A DNA stretch of 64,000 nt from the NCBI GenBank assembly GCA_025765595.1, contig JAIVFH010000018.1, positions 298,501 to 362,500 on the forward strand. The letters run 5' to 3'. Made by a program: the position numbers and the translations under genes. Origin of the DNA: Obelidium mucronatum (taxonomy: Eukaryota > Chytridiomycota > Chytridiomycetes > Chytridiales > Chytriomycetaceae). The notes under the pieces are model-generated. The model made no database searches. It saw only the letters and a program-made list of their open reading frames with translations, and was not told the DNA's origin. Each line of letters begins with the position of its first letter. The stretch's first letter is position 1. Positions 62,811-64,000 of the stretch are shown in pieces.

Positions 62811-64000
62811 ATGATGGACCCAGCACCTCAAAACCATGCCCGCGTGAGATCCAACGGAACACCTCAGATTGACTATGACATTGAAGGCGGCACGGGTCCA
62901 AACTCAAACAACAACTACAGCAGCAACAGCAACAACAACAACAACTCAGATGAATCTCCCCTTGTTGGTGGTCAATCCGACCCACAAGAAACCAGGCGAA
63001 AACTAAGACAATACGTTCGTACTAAAAAGAGACTTGTTCGAAACAAACGCAAATCAACGTTCGCAAATCGATTTTAGACCCTGTCGAGTCTGAAGGCCCG
63101 TTTCTTCATCACTCTGCGGAGTCCAGCCACGCTTATGGCACTTCTTGCCGGAATGTTGATTACAATCATTCTGCTTTCACTTCCACATGATTCTACTTTG
63201 AATTCCGAATCTAGTAGTAGTTCGAATTCAACGGTAATTTAAATTTATTTATTCAGTTTTAATTAATTTTAATTTGTTTTTATACATATTTCAGGATTTG
63301 TCTCTTTTGCCGTTTGGATTCGATTCATTGTATTCGGGACTGTTTCAGCCGGATCTGGCGTCCCGCGAATGGGTTACTGGAGGTGAGAGATTGTGAATTT
63401 TTTTCCCCCCCCCTTCATACTTGCCGTAGCCAAGTGTTTGCAAGAGTGGTGTTCTCGATGATAACACTCCACCAGTCCCTTCTGTTGAGAAAAATCCCAT
63501 TCTTTAATACGTTCGACACCCCCCTCCCTCCCTCCCCACCAGCCAAGGACGGAACCTACCTTGTCAAAGACGCAGAATCAAACTTGGTCCTACATCACGT
63601 AGACAGTAAAGAAACCGCCACTCTCGTATCTCACTCTGATCTTGTAGTTGATGTGAGAGAGTTTGTTTGGGGGGGGGGGGGGGGGGGGGGGGGGGTTTAT
63701 ATTGCTAAAACCGAGTTTTTTTTTTATTTCAAAAAAATCTCTCTGTAGCATGCGCCTCTCCCGTACTCAAGGTATCTCCTTAGTCCCACTCTTGCGCATG
63801 TTTTGTTTGAATCTAGTGTGGAGAAGGGGTGGAGACATGGGTATTTTGCAACGTATCATTTGTTTAACGTTGAGAAAAAGACTTTGAAGTTGTTGACTAG
63901 CGGGGCGAGTAAAGTAGGCGGTACTGGTACTGGTGGTGGTGGTGGTGGTGGTGGTGGTGGTGGTGGTGGTGGTAGTGGTGCTGCATCTAGTGGGGATGAT
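62811..64000 (+). CDS. Dipeptidyl aminopeptidase, STE13/DAP2 (DPP IV)-like, 3' end missing
   Basis: Exons 62811-63014, 63078-63233, 63295-63382, 63543-63652 and 63749->64000. These Golgi/vacuolar type II membrane serine proteases remove X-Ala/X-Pro dipeptides; in yeast Ste13 matures the alpha-factor. The cytosolic N-terminus is Asn-rich. One TM helix ('TLMALLAGMLITIILLSL') is followed by the start of the beta-propeller: 'GTYLVKDAESNLVLHHVD' and 'HAPLPYSRYLLSPTLAHVLF', then 'WRHGYFATYHLFNVE'. The window ends inside a (GGT)n repeat coding a Gly run (from about 63931). The catalytic domain lies beyond the window, so the protease call rests on the N-terminal half. Intron 63653-63748 contains a poly-G run. 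Confidence 0.8.
63669..63695 (+). repeat. Poly-G tract in intron
   Basis: About 26 consecutive G lie in the intron before the fifth exon of the dipeptidyl aminopeptidase gene, close to the donor GTGAGAGA. Confidence 0.85.

Overview
The window reads as nuclear DNA of an early-diverging, probably zoosporic (chytrid-like) fungus. Genes are dense and mostly 50-500 bp apart. Nearly all carry several short GT-AG introns (about 36-215 nt) with T-rich tracts. The gene set mixes fungal hallmarks (FTR1 iron permeases, a Kre9/Knh1-like wall protein, a BIM1-like copper protein, Ase1, Vti1, Erd1) with genes usually lost in Dikarya (an EAG/HCN-like cyclic-nucleotide-gated channel, two Na+/K+-ATPase-like P-type pumps, a SCAMP, a TRF-like telomere protein). 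Exon joins were built by hand from splice motifs. Where a complete CDS is given, the exon lengths sum to a multiple of three.

Layout. 1-16.5 kb: 3' part of an Ase1/PRC1 gene with an internal duplication, VTI1, a PKA-like kinase, arylamine N-acetyltransferase, a MAPKK head-to-head with an ERD1/EXS gene, a GRAM-domain membrane protein, an AdipoR/Izh protein and CCT3. 16.9-28.5 kb: a 2,319-residue fusion protein (kinase-like, AAA-like, GAF, class I cyclic nucleotide phosphodiesterase) tail-to-tail with a cyclic-nucleotide-gated channel. 28.7-32.6 kb: SCAMP, proteasome beta-type-1 and an unrecognised, possibly mitochondrial protein. 32.8-40.3 kb, all on the minus strand: a small Cys-rich ORF, a membrane-anchored GH27 alpha-galactosidase, a BIM1-like copper protein, a Kre9-like protein and two tandem FTR1 permeases. 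40.6-44 kb: GT61 glycosyltransferase and ribosomal protein eL36. 44.2-46.4 kb is gene-poor. 46.5-50.3 kb: an EXORDIUM-like secreted protein and a TRF-like telobox protein. 50.4-58.1 kb: two tandem Na+/K+-ATPase-like genes with mosaic near-identity. 58.4-64 kb: an anillin/Bud4-like PH protein, a tandem-UBA protein with a GC-AG intron, and the 5' part of a dipeptidyl aminopeptidase.

How the genes fit together. Three genes bear on cyclic-nucleotide signalling: the PKA-like kinase, the phosphodiesterase fusion and the gated channel. The last two are convergent neighbours. A second theme is metal uptake at the cell surface: a BIM1-like copper protein beside two FTR1 iron permeases. A third is cation homeostasis by the two pumps.

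The most unusual features are the kinase-AAA-GAF-phosphodiesterase fusion, the GYQ pore of the channel, a family of small GC-rich hairpins in introns of five genes, and gene-conversion-like mosaicism of the pump pair.
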